Shown here piece by piece: positions 22,305 through 33,744 of a DNA stretch of 64,000 bases. The notes under the pieces are model-generated. The model was not told the DNA's origin. It saw nothing but the letters and a program-made list of their open reading frames with translations, and did no database searches. Numbering within the stretch: position 1 is the first letter of the stretch; every line of letters begins with the position of its first letter. The translations under genes and the position numbers were made by a program. The DNA is from Limonium bicolor (lineage: Eukaryota; Streptophyta; Magnoliopsida; Caryophyllales; Plumbaginaceae), in assembly GCA_023374045.1 (NCBI GenBank), contig CM041782.1, forward strand, positions 254,781,810 through 254,845,809. The letters are read 5' to 3'.

Positions 22305-23181
22305 GGGGTGTGCACACTTAAGGACATAGGGTGGGTGGTGGTGGTGGAATTCATTTGGAAATATCTTGTATATGATATTAATTATCTCTTGATAATTCTT
22401 GTTACAGGTAAATGGTTTGTGATCTTCGCTGATTTGTTATAATTGTTAATATTTACTGGAAACAAAGGTTTTAAAGAGAAAATAAGTTTTTACGGGGTGT
22501 GGTAGTGTTACTCAGCTTTTACTGATTTTATTTGTTTGTGTTTTCCTGTGTATATGAACTCTGTGTGTTCAGGGTAACTGGGATAGTCACCTTCTCTACA
22601 CTGAGGACGAGTCCACCGATACTTTCAATATTTTTATGTTTGTCATCTATCGTAGAAGTATTCGGCCTGGGGTCACCGAGATAGTGTATGAGGAGTGGAA
22701 CAAGAAGATACAAGGTTTTAGGCACTCGGAGAATGGCAGCAGCCAGTCTATCACTCATGATGTTTCCACTATGTACGAGTACATGCAAGTGGTCCCTAGT
22801 TAGATACTAGTTATGTAAAAGTCTTTGATACCCCTTGCTTTTGGTGTAAAATAGGAGTAGGAGCTAACATAGTGGTTGGCTGGAAGGGGTCTTTTGGGTA
22901 CTAAGGTGTAAATTGACGGGTTGGTTGTGTCACTCTTTTGGTAGGAGAACAACAATGTAAGATAGCTAATGTAGGGGTGGTGGTGGTAATAGCCTTACAC
23001 TTACTAGTCTTTCGTAAGTGTGGCGGTAACCCCCGGGAATAGTAATAGGGGACCTTTTGTAAACTGACGCATGTATAATATAACTAACGTTTACAGTGCT
23101 ACTTTAGTTATGGTATGTCTTTAAGAAATCAAAACAAAAAAAATGACTGAGTAAATGGTGGTGGTAAACCGGGGCGTTACA
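22191..23181 (+). mobile_element. Unidentified segment X, right part of an insertion in element D
   Basis: The segment starts at the edge of A and ends GGGGCGTTACA at 23181, where D's chromodomain resumes with CTAAGACTCGAG. The terminal TTACA is like the LTR ends of D, E, F and G, so X may be the end of another LTR element, but no known LTR matches it. It has GGTGGT-rich patches (22336-22352, 22976-22988), a T-rich stretch followed by a splice-acceptor-like CAG, and two protein-like open frames. The left part of X lies beyond A, B and the gap. Confidence 0.4.
22573..22803 (+). CDS. Unrecognised exon-like open frame in segment X
   Basis: 76 codons, starting GNWDSHLLYTEDESTD and ending MYEYMQVVPS-stop. 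No Met precedes it; the frame is open only back to 22558, but a T-rich stretch ending in GTTCAG just before 22573 looks like a 3' splice site, so it may be a last exon. The protein is acidic at the start and has an aromatic-rich middle (NIFMFVIYRRSIRPGV). It does not resemble gag, protease, RT, RNase H, integrase or chromodomain. An 86-codon minus-strand frame overlaps it (22528-22788) and is the alternative reading. Both could be chance. Function is unknown. Confidence 0.35.
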   Translation, partial: GNWDSHLLYTEDESTDTFNIFMFVIYRRSIRPGVTEIVYEEWNKKIQGFRHSENGSSQSITHDVSTMYEYMQVVPS

Positions 23182-23315
23182 CTAAGACTCGAGACACTCG
23201 CCATAAGTCTGTGAGACTGGTGAAGGTCCTCTGGTCTAACCAGGACATTGAGGAGGCCACTTGGGAGCTGGAAGATAAGATGAAGGCGAAGTACCCGTTG
23301 TTGTTTACTTCTTAG
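23182..23315 (+). pseudogene. pol: Element D chromodomain (pol C-terminus)
   Basis: The plus-strand frame reads TKTRDTRHKSVRLVKVLWSN, QDIEEATWELEDKMKAKYP and LLFTS-stop (23313-23315). This is the end of a Tekay-type chromovirus pol and nearly matches element G (61754-61945). The upstream part (integrase and first half of the chromodomain) is replaced by segment X, whose insertion point falls in the codon for the Thr of LDTKTR. The tail ends normally, so element D was probably coding before X arrived. Confidence 0.9.
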
Positions 23316-23340
23316 TACTTGTATGTATAGGGTATGGGGC

Positions 23341-23364
23341 GTACCCCTATTTTAAGGGGGGTAG
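23341..23364 (+). promoter_or_regulatory. Second PPT-like inverted repeat after pol, element D
   Basis: TACCCCTATTTTAAGGGGGG followed by TAG, 26 bp after the pol stop and about 210 bp before the true PPT. ACCCC and GGGGGT arms could pair. Confidence 0.65.
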
Positions 23365-23573
23365 AACCGTTTCGGTTATGTACGTTCGGCATGCGTTGTA
23401 GTGCATTGCCTATGTTGTGGTGTTGTAGACCTTAGTCACTAAGTGATGGTTTGTTACCGGGACTTTGTGTCTGATGTCATGTAAAGAATGTTTGTATGGA
23501 AGTGTTGTTTTAATAAGTGATCCTTGTGTGCTAAGATTGAAATTTCGTAGTGAACTTTGGGGACAAAGTTCTT

Positions 23574-23588
23574 TTAAGGGGGGTAGAT
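23574..23588 (+). promoter_or_regulatory. Polypurine tract of element D
   Basis: TTAAGGGGGGTAGAT lies immediately before the LTR start TGAAATACCCC. Confidence 0.85.
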
Positions 23589-24122
23589 TGAAATACCCCA
23601 AACCTTTATATGTTGTTTAAATACTAAAATATGGTATAATAAGGCTAAAAAGTGCCTTAGAAACATTAGTGAACAATTTAAACTATAGAAAACACTATAA
23701 AATACCATAAAGGCAATTAGAGCAAAAATGTGCTCTAAGCTTGGGATAACCTTGGTTTAGTCTCTAAGAGCCTACCAAGACCTTACTTACATGTTAATGA
23801 ACATGTTAAAACAGTTACCAAATAAAATCAAGCTTGAAAATAAGTCAAAACACAAAATGTGCTCTAAGGAGTCTTAAAGCACATTTTTGAAAAATTGTCC
23901 TGTAGATGGGTTTTGAATGGCTAAATGTCCATAATTACTCTTTAATTAACATGTGTACTACTTAGTTTCACATTAGGAAGTCTAAATTAATGAGAAATCA
24001 AAAATTTCACAATTATGTGCCTTGGTTAGTGAATAGTAACCAAATAGTGCTAGTTTAAGACTTTAGTCAATATAAGTCAACTAAATGGTCAACAAAGACC
24101 ATAAAACACCCCATTTGACTAA

Positions 24123-24154
24123 GGGGGCCGGTTTTCAAGGGTGACTCACCACAC
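24123..24154 (+). promoter_or_regulatory. Conserved LTR block with CCGG and TGACTCA motifs (D)
   Basis: GGGGGCCGGTTTTC then GGGTGACTCACCACAC; same order as in J (5491) and G (60931, inverted). Confidence 0.4.
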
Positions 24155-25436
24155 TTACTTAACTAAATAATGAAGAAAGCAAAATATAAGTAAAAACACT
24201 ATTCACCTTTTCACTTAAATATCTTTCAAACTTACCTCTCTCTTCATTCTCTTCTTCCTTTCTCATTTCCCACCGTCTTCATCTTCTCCTCCCTTCTCCA
24301 TTTCGGTTTTGCTACAGCACACACACTATCTCCATCTTCCATTGCTAATATCTCCTAGGTCCATGTACCAAAATTAATTCCAAGACCACCATTCTCTTAG
24401 TTTAGTCAAGCTCTACATTCTTGTCTTTTCAAGACTCCAAAACCTCCATTTTGGTGCCAAGGGGAATCACCATGGAAGGAGCTTGAGCTCATCTTTTTAC
24501 ACCTTGTTGTTCTCCTTTGCTTCAAGTTAAGGAAACTCAAAGAAAAACTTCATTTCCTCTTGTTTCCATATGTGACCGAAATCACCTTCTTCATGGTGTT
24601 TTCTATTGCTCATTCATAGCTTCATTCTAATCTTCAAAGGACTAGGTGGAGTCCTCTCTTTCTACTTAATCCAATCCCCATTCAATTCTAAGGTAAAACA
24701 TTCATTTATGTGTTTTAAAACATTGTATAACCTAAGGTTTATTAATTAGTATAAGCATGAAGCTTAATGCTCATTATCTTTACTAATTTTCAATCCAAGG
24801 AAACAAGAAAGAAGTTTGGAAGGAAAAGAGGTAAACAAACTAACCTAATGTGCTTTAGGAAAATTGAATTTTAAATACTTATTGAAATACCTAAGGAGCC
24901 AATGGCAAATGAGATAGAAAACTATCCTCAAAGAGGCTATTAAAGGCATATGAAATGATGTGTGTAATTGCAGGTCAAAGGCAAATATAATATGGAAAAT
25001 TCAGTGTTTATGGTTTATGCAATTTAAGGGCCTAAGAGCCATGCAATTTAAGGGCCTAAGTGCCAAGCAATTTAAATTATGCACTATATTGTGATGTAGT
25101 GTAGTTTAAGGCTTAGATGTGTGTAAAGAACATTTTTATGTGAATAAATGTTCTTGAGTGTTAAAGGTGAAAAACCTTGTGTTTTGGGTGTAAGGAAATA
25201 CTAACAAAGATATGTCAAAATTTGAGTAGAAAGTAAGGAGTTTAGGTGTTTAAGTGATGTTTAGTGACCTGATAGTACTAGGAATTGTAAAGGTTTAAGC
25301 TTGTGAAAGAAAGGGAATTAAGATGTTCTAAGTGTTAAAAACATGGTTGGATTTATGTAGGAACATTGGGAGAAGGTTAGGTTTGGATTGGAGGTTGAAA
25401 AGTGGCTGAAAAACAAATTTCTGTAATGATCCTGGA

Positions 25437-25622
25437 GTGGTCCGGGTTTGCAAATTGGTACCTAAACCCGGACCACCCCCAAAACAAACCCGAGGATTCA
25501 ATTTTGTATGTAGTCCGGGTTTGTATCTCGGTACATAAACCCGGACCGGGTGAAAATGTAGGCAGATAATCTTGCAATGAGTTGGTCCGGGTTTGTAACC
25601 TCGGACACAAACCCGGACCACC
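25437..25622. repeat. Three long-stem inverted repeats in LTR D
   Basis: Arms GTGGTCCGGGTTT/AAACCCGGACCAC (13 bp), GTCCGGGTTT/AAACCCGGAC (10 bp) and GGTCCGGGTTTGT/ACAAACCCGGACC (13 bp), with different loops of roughly 12-16 bases. The stems repeat with almost the same sequence while loops and spacers differ. Confidence 0.9.
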
Positions 25623-27146
25623 CTAAAAGTGTTCCAGAAAGTGTTTTTAGGCATTTCCAAGGTGGGGATTCGAATGTTAATGATAATATATGATGGTTAA
25701 GACATGTTTGGTGACTTTTAATGACCATTAGTAGGGTGAATAAGTGTAGGTTAAGCATGAAAGTGTATAACAAAGCTATGTGAAGTAATTAACTAACTAG
25801 AAGTCAAATACGGTAATTAACCGACATTACTAAATGTGTATAGGAGTTGCCTACGGTGGAAACCAATCGAAGCAGGGACCAAGGTATGGTTTTCTTGCAG
25901 TCTATTGCCTACCGGTTTACACCGGCTTGTGTGTTGTTTGTTTTTCTGTGTGTTTATGACCTTGTAAGACTTAAGTCATGTAATGAGTTTACAGTTGTTA
26001 ATATTATTGTGCGGGTAAGTTATGCCTAATCTCCCTTGTGTGTGTCTAACTAGACCTAAACACTTGCTTGTGAATTAACTAAGTAAGTTTCAATAATGGG
26101 ACTTCTAATAAGTGCTAACGGGGGAAGTGAGGAGTCCGGTCGTTCCGGCCACGCGTGTGAGTATGGGAGTCGATGTCATAACCGGTTCGATTCTCTTTGT
26201 ATGTTATGGTTGTTTTCTCTTTTGGTTTTCAACCTCCCTTTAGCTTATCCACGGCTATTTTACTGACTCACATTGGGCCTCAGGGGCATACTATGTTCGG
26301 TGTGCTTGGGTTACTATATCCGACGCACCTATGGGTTAAGTTAACCGTTCATCTAACAGGACGGTAATGAGTTATGTAACTAGCTTAGCATGAGTTTGGC
26401 AGCAATCTCTAGGCTCTCCGGGTGAACTGACTATGTTTTGGTTCGGTTCCAAAGAGAACCGCACTTGTTATGTTATGTGTTAAAGTTGAGATGAAATTCT
26501 CGTTGCTATGTTACGTTATTTGTATGTTAATAATCAATGCCATGTTATCATGACAATTGGTTGTGTGTATCCCGGTAGTCGATGGTCTGCACGTTAGCCA
26601 TACCAGCCATGAGTTGCTGAGCCCTTTGGGGCACCATATTGTTTTTCCTATGTTGCAGGATGAGGATTGAAGAGGCGGGTGGCTCTAGATTCTAGGTTTT
26701 ATGAAATACTTTTGATGGTTTTGGATGTTCAGACCCGGGATGCGCCTGTGCTCCCGTGGTGGTATATTTTGGTTCCGTTGTTATTACAGTGGCGGTGTAT
26801 TGACAGTTATACAATTATGGATGTAAATATTAATACTCTGAATTATTGATTATGCATTTATGGTTATTAGTTCTATGATCGGGAGTCTGACAATCAGACC
26901 GGTACAATTTGTATGTATTCTGCCTTGTTAGCCACGTTGGTGGCTAACGGCGTGTAGCACCAACCTGTTTAGTTATTGTTGTAGCTGTTTATTTCTGCTG
27001 CGATTTCGGTTACTTGTTAAGTGCGTAGTAGGGGTGTTACATTAAGAGCTTAAGGTAAGAGCTCCTTCTTAATGTTAAGTTTTAATGCATTAGAGTAATG
27101 GGAATGGGTAAACTAATTAAAGATCCCAAAATATTGTACTAGTATT

Positions 27147-27680
27147 TGTGAGCCTCGATTTTAAACCCTATCCTATGTGGATTAAGTTGATTAGGATCTA
27201 ATCGGGTTTTAGGTCCACGTATAACCTAAGATTAATAACTATGTCATATAACAAAAATTATTAAAACCTAAGCTAGCTCACTGGAACCTATTATGAGTCG
27301 CTACCTAATTTTAACCTAGATCAAATTAGGAAAGGAGAGTTCGGGTTCGGGGGCTTGGTATACAACTTGTTTAGGGTTCAATTACTTTCATTACCCCTAG
27401 AAGTCGTTTTTCCTCTACTTAGTTTAATTACGGCTTATTACGGGTCGTTTTTAACCTAAGTGCGCGCTTCTGATTTTTTTGTATTTTTTAACATTTTTGG
27501 ACAGAAAGTTAAAATAAAATTAAAGGTTCCTAAACTAGGGTTTCGGAGGCAGAATTAGGTCAAGTTTTGTTTCCGTCCGTGGCTACGGACCTAATGTCCG
27601 AACCCACAAACCCTAGTTAACCTATGTGAACATGAAAGTCGAATTAAACAGAAAACACAATTTTGAAAAGTTTGGGGCCA
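27147..27680 (-). mobile_element. Truncated LTR of family H
   Basis: It begins TGTGAGCCTCGATTTTAAACC exactly as the LTRs of element H (31114 and 38056) and aligns with them for about 530 bp to the GGGGCCAC word, then the match ends. It is more diverged from either H LTR than these are from each other, so it is an older insertion. Position 27042-27146 before it is unassigned. Confidence 0.8.
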
Positions 27681-28290
27681 CATACATGATGTGTATTGGT
27701 AGTATTTGAAATGTAGGCCTTAGAGCCAAATAATTATGTATGTGTATTGGTATTGTGGATTGAGGAAGTATTGATGAATTGAGAATTGTTTTGATTGCTG
27801 GTAGGACCCTTGTATGGGTGTGGCTAGATTAGGAATGAATTTTGTGAGAAAGTATGTATGTGGACAAGTGAGAATTGTACGTGAACTATGGTAAAATTTT
27901 GGTAGGAATTATGCATTATTGGATGACTTGGTGAATGGGAGAACCAAGGTGTGTATTGATTGAGTAGGTATGTTTAGTAGTAATGGAATGGTAGTAGTAG
28001 TATGTGATTAAAAGAGTATAAAATCAGTACCAAGAGGTGTTGAATTTCATTGGAGAAACTAGGAAAAATTAGTGTACAAGATTTAGTGAAATGAGTGTTG
28101 GACTTGTGTTTAGATAGTGTATTGCTTGGAAATGAATTTGGAATGGTAGAATGAAGTTAGGACAAGATGCAAAATGCAAAGAGAAGTGTAGGGATGCACA
28201 ACTGTGCAATGTGTGAAAATGAGAATGGAAATTTGTAGAATTTGAGCAAGAAGTTGAGTAGGTATTGGACCATGGATTTAATGAGTTTTG
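27681..28290 (+). other. Unassigned C-poor DNA, possible LTR fragment
   Basis: No gene. The plus strand is strikingly poor in C (long runs of A, T and G only), the same strand bias seen in the middle of plus-oriented Tekay LTRs, which suggests but does not show a diverged LTR piece. It ends where homology with element E's interior begins at 28291. Confidence 0.3.
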
Positions 28291-31113
28291 GTGATAGGAA
28301 TGAATATTTCTGCCTGTCTTCTCATACTTATACTCAGTGTCATTGTCTAACTACTTCCTCATAACGGTCGCTTGTTGCGCACCGTATTCTTACTCATTAT
28401 ACTACATCGTTTTTACTGTCTCTGTTACTGTGATAGTTTACCTTTACCCATTGCCATTGTCGTTGGCACCATTTCCTTCTGGTGTGAATACACTAAGGGT
28501 TTCCAATGTTCGTGTGTGTGACGGTTGCCGTAGCATACCGCAATATTGCTATCTTTCCAATGTGGAGATGTTTTATTGTAATATAAGTTTTATGTGTACT
28601 GTGTTAGTCTATGTATATGTACTGCCGCTATTTATGCGATGGTTGACCATTCGCTTGGTTGTAAATGGAGTATACTCACTCCTTTAAGTCGTAATGGTTT
28701 GGAATGTCTTTTCCTTGTTCCATCGCCTCTTGGCAATATTTACATGCGCAAGCCTTGTTGCTATTGTAGATGGAAGCCTCCTTCTAAAGGTTCACATCAT
28801 TGCCACTTGGTGGTCTTTGGTTAATGAGGGGTATCTTCCTCAAGTTTCCCGTTGTGTCCAAGTGTGGACTAGGCCAATGTTGGCATTATTGCGATTCCTA
28901 TGCCTCTGCGTTATCATTTCTATAGAAGGCGTGAAGGGTGATTAAAAGCTTGTCAATGTATACAAGACTGATGCTCTAGTGACAGTGACACTGAGATGGC
29001 CATTACTCCAAGCCACTCTTTATGTTGTTCAGTTTGAATTGGTGGTCCAGTTGTTGATTTCTTTGTCGTAGGAGACAATATCTCTTGCAGGTCTAGTTAT
29101 CAAATGGTGTGATTTTTGCAACCGTTAGAGTTTACATACATAGTTGGTTCATGGCTTCTATGCCTTATTGCTGCAGGCCATGCTTTCGCAAGCTGCTTAT
29201 ATATGTTTTCACTTCTTGTATACCCCGTAGGTTGGAGGTATTACTGGGCTCCATGGCAAGTCGTGCCATCACGCTTCCGTTCATATGAGACCCTTTAGGC
29301 AATCTGTTGCTAATTAGTGCCTTTGTGTAATTCGGGGTATTTCCCGTCATGCGAAATCCCTTCGGTGTCCTAACCGAATGTTCGTTTTAGCTCCCGTGTT
29401 GTTATCATGTCGCTGTTGTTCAACTGTTGTCAATCCAGACACCCTTCAAGGATTGCTCCTGGGTGTGGTTAGTTACGCCGTTACTTACTTCCGAATAATG
29501 TTTATGATAAGTTATCACTATACTGCCTTGTGGTATTGTATTTGAGTTATCTCTCTTTGGGTTAGAACGTCTCCCGTTCTTGGGTAGACTGTTTATACTT
29601 CCTCCTAGTATTCTTATCAAGGTTTAATATCCTCTTCGATGATGGATTATGCTTCGTGGTAGTCTTTACCTTTGTTTTGGGAATTCTGTCCCGTTTGTTG
29701 AACATGGTGGTGTTCACGTTAGGCATTCGCCTTACTGTGTTTAGGTTGGGTATACTTTCCAGCTATCATGTATTTGTCGAAGTTTTTTGAGACATATCCA
29801 ATGTCTATATTTACTAGTCTGTGCTCTTTGCACTTCCTAGTTCTTATTCTTTATCTCAGATGGATTCTCTGAGTTCTTTATACTTACTTATCAGTTGAGT
29901 TCCTTCTCCTCAATCGTCTGTGGTGTCCAGCTGTTCTGCTTGAACTTACTCATGGTCCGTAGAACGGAGTTGACTACTTTCCGTGTTTCGTGCACTACAT
30001 GTATACATACGTGGGGCATCTTATTGATACGTTACCACTTACCAAACTATCTGTCAGGTCCACAAGCTCCTTCGGAGTGCGGTCGTCCCACTTCCCGTAT
30101 TAGGGTACACTCGTAATGCTCGTCACACGCCTAGGTGAAGTATTCTATTGTCAACTCCTCATGTATCATTCTGATACTCACCGTAACTCTGTTGGTTTGG
30201 TTTTAAAATTCAAGGTTTAAAAGAAGGTTGTGGTTTGGAAGAAAATCTTGGTTTTGAAAAATAACGGTTCAGTGTTAAAAAAAAAGGTGTTTCATGGCAT
30301 AGCCATGTTTAAAGTTTTCACTAAGTCCAGCTTCTTGCTGTTTGGTATGTCCTTGATACAATGGTCAGGCCGTTAGACCTTTCCAGGGTTTCATTCATCC
30401 AGTTTTCAGGACTTGTGATCCTGTGGTGTGTTAGAGTTCCTTTACGTATTCCTGCTCTTACTGCACTTGCCGTGGCAAGTGTGTGGTACTGTTGGTTTTT
30501 GGGTAATCCTATACCGGTCTTGGTATGGTTTCCACTTGTATTCATTGGTCTTGACATGATTGTCTTTAACCGGGGTACCTCTCCAATCCTTGGAGATCCC
30601 CATTTATTCGTCTTATGTTTTTCCTTGTTGCTCGTTCCCACTAGCGTACCATGGTTATTGAGCCTTAGCTTGTTTAGGCACTACTCTGGTAGTCCTGTCG
30701 GATTGTATCCCGTGAATGTCCTTGTAACTGCCTGAGCTATGTTGGCCAGGTATTATAACCCTTTTGGGCGTTACAAGTTTGAAATTAGTCACTACCGACT
30801 ATGTCCTTAGTCAGCTAGCATACCGTTCATGGTATTAGTTAGATATTACTGTCCCGTAGAATGGTGTCTCGGGTTTTGTTACAGTTCCTTTTTCCGCTTT
30901 ACTGCACGCTTAGTGCTTCTTTTCCTGTTGATGGTTGACTAGCTAGGTTCTCGCGACTAGTAAGCACGTCGCCCCATGATGTTGTAAGTTGTAGCCTCCT
31001 TATGGTTGGAGTTCTCATTCTACCGCCATTAAGTGCGGGTATTGTTATTCAACCGGGATCCATCTCCGGGACTTCCAGTTCTTGGTATCTACTACATGTC
31101 GGCACTTGCCTAC
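28291..31113 (-). mobile_element. Partial internal copy E', first part
   Basis: It aligns closely (a few percent divergence by eye) with 46408-49208 inside element E. With 39834-40107 it forms one 3.1-kb block ending in a primer-binding site next to LTR E-left. No gag or pol is recognised on the sense (minus) strand. Plus-strand frames of 73-124 codons exist (for example 28337-28687 and 30361-30735) but are antisense. Element H is inserted at its right edge. Confidence 0.85.
31109..31113. repeat. Target-site duplication CCTAC, left of element H
   Basis: Matches 39834-39838. The uninterrupted site is visible in element E near 49218 (cacttgcctaccgtatg). Confidence 0.95.
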
Positions 31114-32883
31114 TGTGAGCCTCGATTTTAAACCCTATCTTATGTTGAATAAAGTTGATTAGGATCTAAACGGTTTTAGGTCCACTTATAACCTAAGATT
31201 AATAACTATGTCACATAACAATAATTATTAAAACCTAAGCTAGCTCACTGAACCTATTATGAGTCGCCACCTAATTTTGACCTAGATTAAATTAGGAAAG
31301 GAGAGTTCGGGTTCGGGGGCTTGATATTCGACTTATTTAGGGTTCAATTACTTTCATTACCCTTCCTAGGTCGTTTTTCCTCTACTCAGTTTATTTACGG
31401 CTTACTACAAAGTAGTTTTTAACCTAAGTGCGCGCTTCTGTTTTTTGTGTTTTTATCATTTTTGACAGAAAAACAAAGTGAAATTGAAAGCTACCTAAAC
31501 TAGGGTTTCAGAGGCAGAATTAGGTCAAATTTCATTTTCGTCCGTAGCCACGGACCTAATGTCCGAAAACCACGGACCCCAGTTAACCTAAACACATAAA
31601 AGTCGAAATTAAAGGAAAACAAAAATTCGCAAGGTCCGGGGCCACGGACAGGATGTCCGTGGGCCCGGACATTATTAGTCAAACCTAAATTTTGAATTTT
31701 TTAAAATCCCGCCGCCGTCCGTGGTGTCCGTGGTCCGGACAACGCTCGTCCGAGGGCCCGGACCATAGGTCCGAGGTCACGGACCACCCACGGACGGGGT
31801 TTTTCAGAAGGTTCCCGAGGGTGTTTTGAGCTCAAATTTTATGGGTGTGTAGCCTGAAAGATGTACAAGACGTTAGTGATTGAAGTTTTCAATTTGAATT
31901 CGAATTAAGCACGAAACTTAGCAAACAAGTTATCTGACAGAGGCTTAATAAACATCAATACAGAAGCCTACGAAGGTTAGTTTGAGCCCAAATTTTTGAG
32001 GCAAAGAGAACATACCGTGGTGAATCAGGGAAGTGGAGTTTCTACCTGTTTTCCTTCGGATTCAACAACGTTTCTTCACACCGGGACTCGTCGAGTGCTC
32101 CGTTGATGGCAGACCCGAGAGGATTTCGACCCAAGCTTCTGGTTGTTGGTTGTTCTTGCTGTTCTTCACGTTTTAGAGGTTTTTTGTGAGGTTTTGATGA
32201 TTATTGGTGCTTTGGGGATTGGAAAACGTGTTTAGATGGTGATTTCGGAGGATTTTCGGTATGATTTGGTGGCCGGGTATTGGAAAACGTGAGAGAGAGA
32301 GAAGAGGCTGCTTTTTTCTGACTCTCTAGGGTTCTTGAGTATGTGAGGTTCTGATTTTATCCAAAAACCTATCCCCTTATATAGACTTCCTTAAAGATAA
32401 AGAGAATCTAGTAAAAGTAAGATTTTTCGATATTTTAACTGAGTAACCTCCCAAAGGAATTTTGCTATGAATTTTAACCACATGTCAAGAATGGATATTA
32501 TGAATTTTCTGAGGTGGAAACGAATTTTTTAAATGCTGGAGCATTTTTAAATTGAATTTCTCGTCAGATTCAATCAAGAATTGCTAGAAAATTATTGGAA
32601 ATTCGAAAAATCAAATTCCAACGCCATTATGCTTAAAATGTCATCCTCTATCATGGGTTCAAATATCAAAGCATTTCGAGCTGATTTGGGCACCCTTGGA
32701 GGAGAGAGAAAGCCTATAGGAGAACTCAGAAGCCTTAAAAATTACGAAAACGCAGCCTGACAATGACGAAACTGCTCTCAGGCCCTGGAACACGCCGATC
32801 GGCCGGAGTCTCTACTGTTTGATGGAGATGGCTCTCACAACCTCGTAGACCTAGCCCGGGGGTCACAAATTTTGGGTATAACA
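31114..32883 (-). mobile_element. 3' LTR of element H
   Basis: 1770 bp; the sense strand starts TGTTATACCC at 32883 and ends GAGGCTCACA at 31114. It differs from the 5' LTR mostly by one-base indels. Confidence 0.9.
31540..31799. repeat. GTCCG/CGGAC inverted-repeat cluster in LTR H (3' copy)
   Basis: About a dozen GTCCG or CGGAC words, many as GTCCGTGG/CCACGGAC and GGTCCGAGG/CGGACC pairs. The 5' LTR has it at 38486-38742 and the truncated LTR keeps the first units at 27565-27600. Confidence 0.85.
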
Positions 32884-32897
32884 GATTTGCCCCCGTC
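32884..32897 (-). promoter_or_regulatory. Polypurine tract of element H
   Basis: The minus strand reads GACGGGGGCAAATC directly before the LTR start TGTTATACCC. Confidence 0.7.
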
Positions 32898-33006
32898 AAC
32901 TGGACTTTGTAACGAACGTGAAAAGTCTGGTTGATGCTTGAGTGGGCCCCAAAATTTTGGACCCCACCAAATCCTCCACGTTGTATGAAACCGGTTAACG
33001 ATGCCC

Positions 33007-33392
33007 AGCTATTCGGAGGCGCTGACTACCTAAGCTACAAAACATTGTCGATCTATTCTAAGGCGCTGACTCCTAAACTACAAAGCGTTGTCGAGCTATT
33101 CTAAGGCGCTGACTACCCAAAAACAAAGCATTGTCGAGCTATTCTAAGGCGCTGACTACCTAAAATGATGAAAATGATGTCGAGCTATTCTAAGGCGCTG
33201 ACTACCTGAAATGATGATATGCTGTCAGCTATTCTAAGGCGCTGACCACCTAAAGTGATGAAAATGATGTCGAGCTATTCTAAGGCGCTGACTACCTGAA
33301 ATGATGATGTGCTGTCGAGCTATTCTAAGGCGCTGACCACCTAAAGTGATGAAAATGATGTCAAGCTATTCTAAGGCGTTGACTGCCTAGGG
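33007..33392. repeat. Tandem array, about 48-bp unit (GCTATTCTAAGGCGCTGAC)
   Basis: Nine units share AGCTATTCTAAGGCGCTGAC followed by a variable tail. The last units alternate two tail types (GATGAAAATGATGTC and GATGATGTGCTGTC), giving a higher-order dimer of about 100 bp. Confidence 0.9.
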
Positions 33393-33426
33393 TGTGAAAA
33401 CTGGATGCAAATGCAAGAATGCTGAA

Positions 33427-33545
33427 ATGCTAATGATGCAATGATGCTGATGCTGATGATAATGCCGATGGTGTTGATGATGCTGATGATGCTGATGATG
33501 CGATGATGCTGATGATGCTGATTATGCTGATGATGCTGATGATGC
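33427..33545. repeat. Degenerate GATGATGCT microsatellite
   Basis: Imperfect repeats of GATGATGCT. The antisense frame gives a His/Gln-rich string with no sign of being a gene. Confidence 0.9.
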
Positions 33546-33744
33546 TCGGATGCTTCTGGGGGACCGAAACCCGTTCCAATTCTCCTGGTTGGTATACTAT
33601 GGGGACTTATTGCCTCTGCCACCAACTGGGGTGCTGGGATAACTTCTAGATTACCAAGGGGACTTATTGCCACTGCCCACTAGTTGTTTTCCCAAGAAGT
33701 TGACATGAAGATGGGGACTTATTGCCTCTGCCCCGCCAACTTAG

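Larger units (their letters stand above)
23589..27041 (+). mobile_element. 3' LTR of Tekay-type element D
   Basis: 3453 bp from TGAAATACCCCAAACC to AGTAGGGGTGTTACA. The following TTAAG is the expected place of a target duplication; no 5' partner is seen. Large parts align with LTR J and, inverted, LTR G. It holds three hairpins at 25437-25622. The D insert is divided: its 5' LTR, gag and most of pol are not present between here and the gap. Confidence 0.9.

Noticed and set aside
28337..28687. 116-codon hydrophobic plus-strand frame, also present as 114 codons at 46460-46804
   Set aside because: It is antisense to element E, and the two copies differ by about ten amino-acid changes against only a few silent ones by eye, so there is no sign of protein-level selection; conservation reflects recent duplication.
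30361..30735. 124-codon plus-strand frame
   Set aside because: The counterpart in E (48473-48670) is broken after 65 codons, so the frame is not maintained.
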